A stretch of DNA of 64,000 nucleotides from the NCBI RefSeq assembly GCF_042678045.1, contig NZ_JBHUDI010000003.1, positions 372,001 through 436,000 of the forward strand, in the 5' to 3' direction. Below, in pieces: positions 62,629 through 64,000 of this stretch; within the stretch, counting starts at the first letter, position 1; every line of letters starts with the position of its first letter. This DNA comes from Natrinema amylolyticus_A (GTDB lineage: Archaea; Halobacteriota; Halobacteria; Halobacteriales; Natrialbaceae). The position numbers were made by a program, and so were the translations under genes. Under the pieces are notes generated by a model. It ran no database searches and was not told the origin of the DNA. It saw nothing but the letters and a program-made list of their open reading frames with translations.

Positions 62629-63375
62629 ATGTATAGACCATATTTCAATTGGATGACCTCCTTAGACGGTAAAATTCTAAAACGTTTAAAGGATGAAGAA
62701 CCGAGGGATGCCGAATGGTTGACAGAGAAAGTAAATATTCATATTCCAAATGATGATCATGAACACGATGTAGGTGAAATAAGGGAACACTGTGGGAAAT
62801 TACAGGAAAAAGGATTTATATCGCTCAATAGTGGCAAATTCTGTCTAACAGAAACTGGAGAAAGATATCTGGAGGGAAATATAGATGAATATGAACTGTA
62901 TTCTTCTTCGGTTCCGATTCATATCCATTTCTCTCGTAAAATAGGTGGATGGACGCTGACATTGTTAGATGTCATTGAGAGTAACCAGTACTCTACAATC
63001 AAAGATATAGACAAAGCACGAGACCAAGTTGAATACCATTTCTTGGACGTATTTAGCCAACGTTTCTACCAATATACGCTATTTTTGGCCATTATTGTGG
63101 GTTTTTGGTTCTCTGACGGGTTAATTGATGGCTTTAAGCTTTGTATCCCGTTATATGAGATATTGACACTTCTGGGGACACTATTATTGGCCCGCAGTAT
63201 AGTCCGTGGACGCTATGGTATTGCTGTAGAAACTGAAGAATCCGCTGGAAGAACGGCAGGAATGAATTCACCGGCTCTAATGCCTTCAGCAGTTCGAGCG
63301 ACAGTTTATGATACAGTAGACGGCTTGTGGGGTGCAATCCTCATAGTGATTGGATTTTCATTCCAAGTAATGTAG
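62629..63375 (+). CDS. Winged-helix protein with C-terminal membrane segments
   Basis: 248 residues, low GC. Residues about 12-90 (DGKILKRLKDEEPRDAEWLTEKV, DVGEIREHCGKLQEKGFISL, KFCLTETGERYLEG) form a winged helix of the type seen in haloviral and element-encoded regulators. Hydrophobic segments near 147-163, 168-190 and 232-248 follow. A membrane-attached DNA-binding protein is an unusual layout. Function unknown; it is cargo of the element. Confidence 0.7.
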   Translation: MYRPYFNWMTSLDGKILKRLKDEEPRDAEWLTEKVNIHIPNDDHEHDVGEIREHCGKLQEKGFISLNSGKFCLTETGERYLEGNIDEYELYSSSVPIHIHFSRKIGGWTLTLLDVIESNQYSTIKDIDKARDQVEYHFLDVFSQRFYQYTLFLAIIVGFWFSDGLIDGFKLCIPLYEILTLLGTLLLARSIVRGRYGIAVETEESAGRTAGMNSPALMPSAVRATVYDTVDGLWGAILIVIGFSFQVM

Positions 63376-63457
63376 CGATCCGATTGGAGAGAAGTTCGAG
63401 TGATTTATCTTCAAACATTAGATGTGGGTCAGAAATCGACTACCGCCGGGGTTAGGA

Positions 63458-63937
63458 TTACGCCCAATAGGCGAACGAAGTTACGTCATCAAGGCTCACG
63501 CAAGCAGTATCACTATCTATGAGAGTGCGGTCATTTGCCGCCTGTGCCTCACATTGGTATTTCCCAGATATGTCACACGGATAAGCGGCTTCAACACCTG
63601 TTATATTCATCGTATCGAGAAAATCTATATTACTGTAACCTTCAAGATGGTTGTGTACACGTTCAATCGGTGTCACCGAATGGCCAACGTAATAAAGTGT
63701 TGAGGCTGTCCGCGTGAGTTCGACCCACAGGCGATATACCTTCCCATAGTCACCATGATGGACATAGTAACGACTTCGGTTTGCTTTTGTACGAATCGCC
63801 TCAATGGGTATGGAATCAAACTCCACTATCCAATCACCCCCCTTTTCCGGGTAATCGTTCACCCACCCACGTTTGAGTGCTGTGGTCCTGATATCCGAAA
63901 CAGCCAACGTGCATTCGAGTACGTATACAGCAGGCAT
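63458..63937 (-). CDS. GIY-YIG-like nuclease with large insertion
   Basis: 159 residues from ATG at 63937 (MPAVYVLECTLAVSD); an alternative TTG at 63997 extends the frame 20 residues. VYVLEC resembles the GIY strand; LYYVGHSVTPIERVHNHLEG near residue 83 resembles the YIG strand with the conserved Arg; CEAQAANDRTLI supplies a candidate catalytic Glu. Between them lie about 70 residues instead of the usual ten. Low GC, cargo of the mobile element. The nuclease call is by motif only. It may be a homing or defence nuclease. Confidence 0.55.
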   Translation of the reverse strand: MPAVYVLECTLAVSDIRTTALKRGWVNDYPEKGGDWIVEFDSIPIEAIRTKANRSRYYVHHGDYGKVYRLWVELTRTASTLYYVGHSVTPIERVHNHLEGYSNIDFLDTMNITGVEAAYPCDISGKYQCEAQAANDRTLIDSDTACVSLDDVTSFAYWA

Positions 63938-64000
63938 ATTGTACTGAGATATCTCTGTGTTCTGTGGGGGCGATCGGCCTTCTACAATTGAGTTCAACGC

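Larger units (their letters stand above)
60921..64000 (+). mobile_element. Left end of a tRNA-Leu-integrated element, continues past window
   Basis: tRNA-Leu(TAG), an intact integrase, a second integrase remnant and two low-GC genes of unknown function follow one another. GC falls clearly after about 62.2 kb. The right attachment repeat is not seen, so the element extends beyond base 64000. Confidence 0.7.

Noticed and set aside
61087..64000. Right-hand attachment repeat of the element
   Set aside because: No second copy of the tRNA-Leu 3' end is visible, so the element end is beyond the window.

Overview
The window is about 64 kb of a haloarchaeal (class Halobacteria) genome, most likely chromosomal. 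The evidence is high GC with strong third-position GC, very acidic predicted proteins, archaeal information genes (TFB, RadB, ribosomal protein S8e, two CDC48 ATPases), many Tat-type lipoprotein signals, leaderless starts behind TATA boxes, and numerous small protein families restricted to haloarchaea. Genus cannot be fixed from sequence reading alone; a member of the Natrialbales is a reasonable guess.

Layout. 1-7.7 kb: the 5' 90 percent of a B12-dependent ribonucleotide reductase gene (minus), a small membrane protein, and a tightly overlapped trpDFEG operon (minus), followed by tRNA-Val(GAC). 8-17.7 kb: an SBP56/methanethiol-oxidase gene with a ZIP-like membrane protein, a lipoprotein gene whose upstream region was hit by a TnpB-only IS200/IS605-type element, an AEC transporter, a YihY-family membrane protein, a CAP-domain exported protein, a SCO lipoprotein and a half-size lycopene-cyclase-type protein. 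17.8-25.7 kb: a four-CBS protein with an HPF-like tail, RadB, a second CAP protein, a RuvC-fold protein, then a cluster of unusual exported proteins: a five-repeat Q/N-ladder (curlin-like) protein divergent from two Gly/Asp-rich repeat proteins.

25.8-44 kb: LarC with a histidine-rich insert, two convergent CDC48 paralogues, shikimate kinase plus chorismate mutase (linking functionally to trpDFEG), a flavodoxin-domain protein, an orphan PGF-CTERM-like gene tail, a glutaredoxin-thioredoxin reductase fusion, TFB, several conserved small proteins, an 8-oxoguanine glycosylase, acylphosphatase and cobalamin adenosyltransferase (which would supply the cofactor of the ribonucleotide reductase). 44-60 kb: a short GlpA-like dehydrogenase, MsrA, enoyl-CoA hydratase, a riboflavin/F420-pathway reductase, a phosphate cluster (PPP-type phosphatase, polyphosphate kinase, PhoU), S8e, exported proteins, malic enzyme-phosphotransacetylase, CoaD and a one-repeat TFB-like protein.

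60.9-64 kb: tRNA-Leu(TAG) followed directly by an intact tyrosine integrase, the C-terminal remnant of a second integrase, and two low-GC genes (a winged-helix membrane protein and a GIY-YIG-like nuclease with a large insertion). This is the left end of an integrated mobile element that runs past the window. The most novel-looking material is the repeat-protein cluster at 22.2-25.7 kb and this element.
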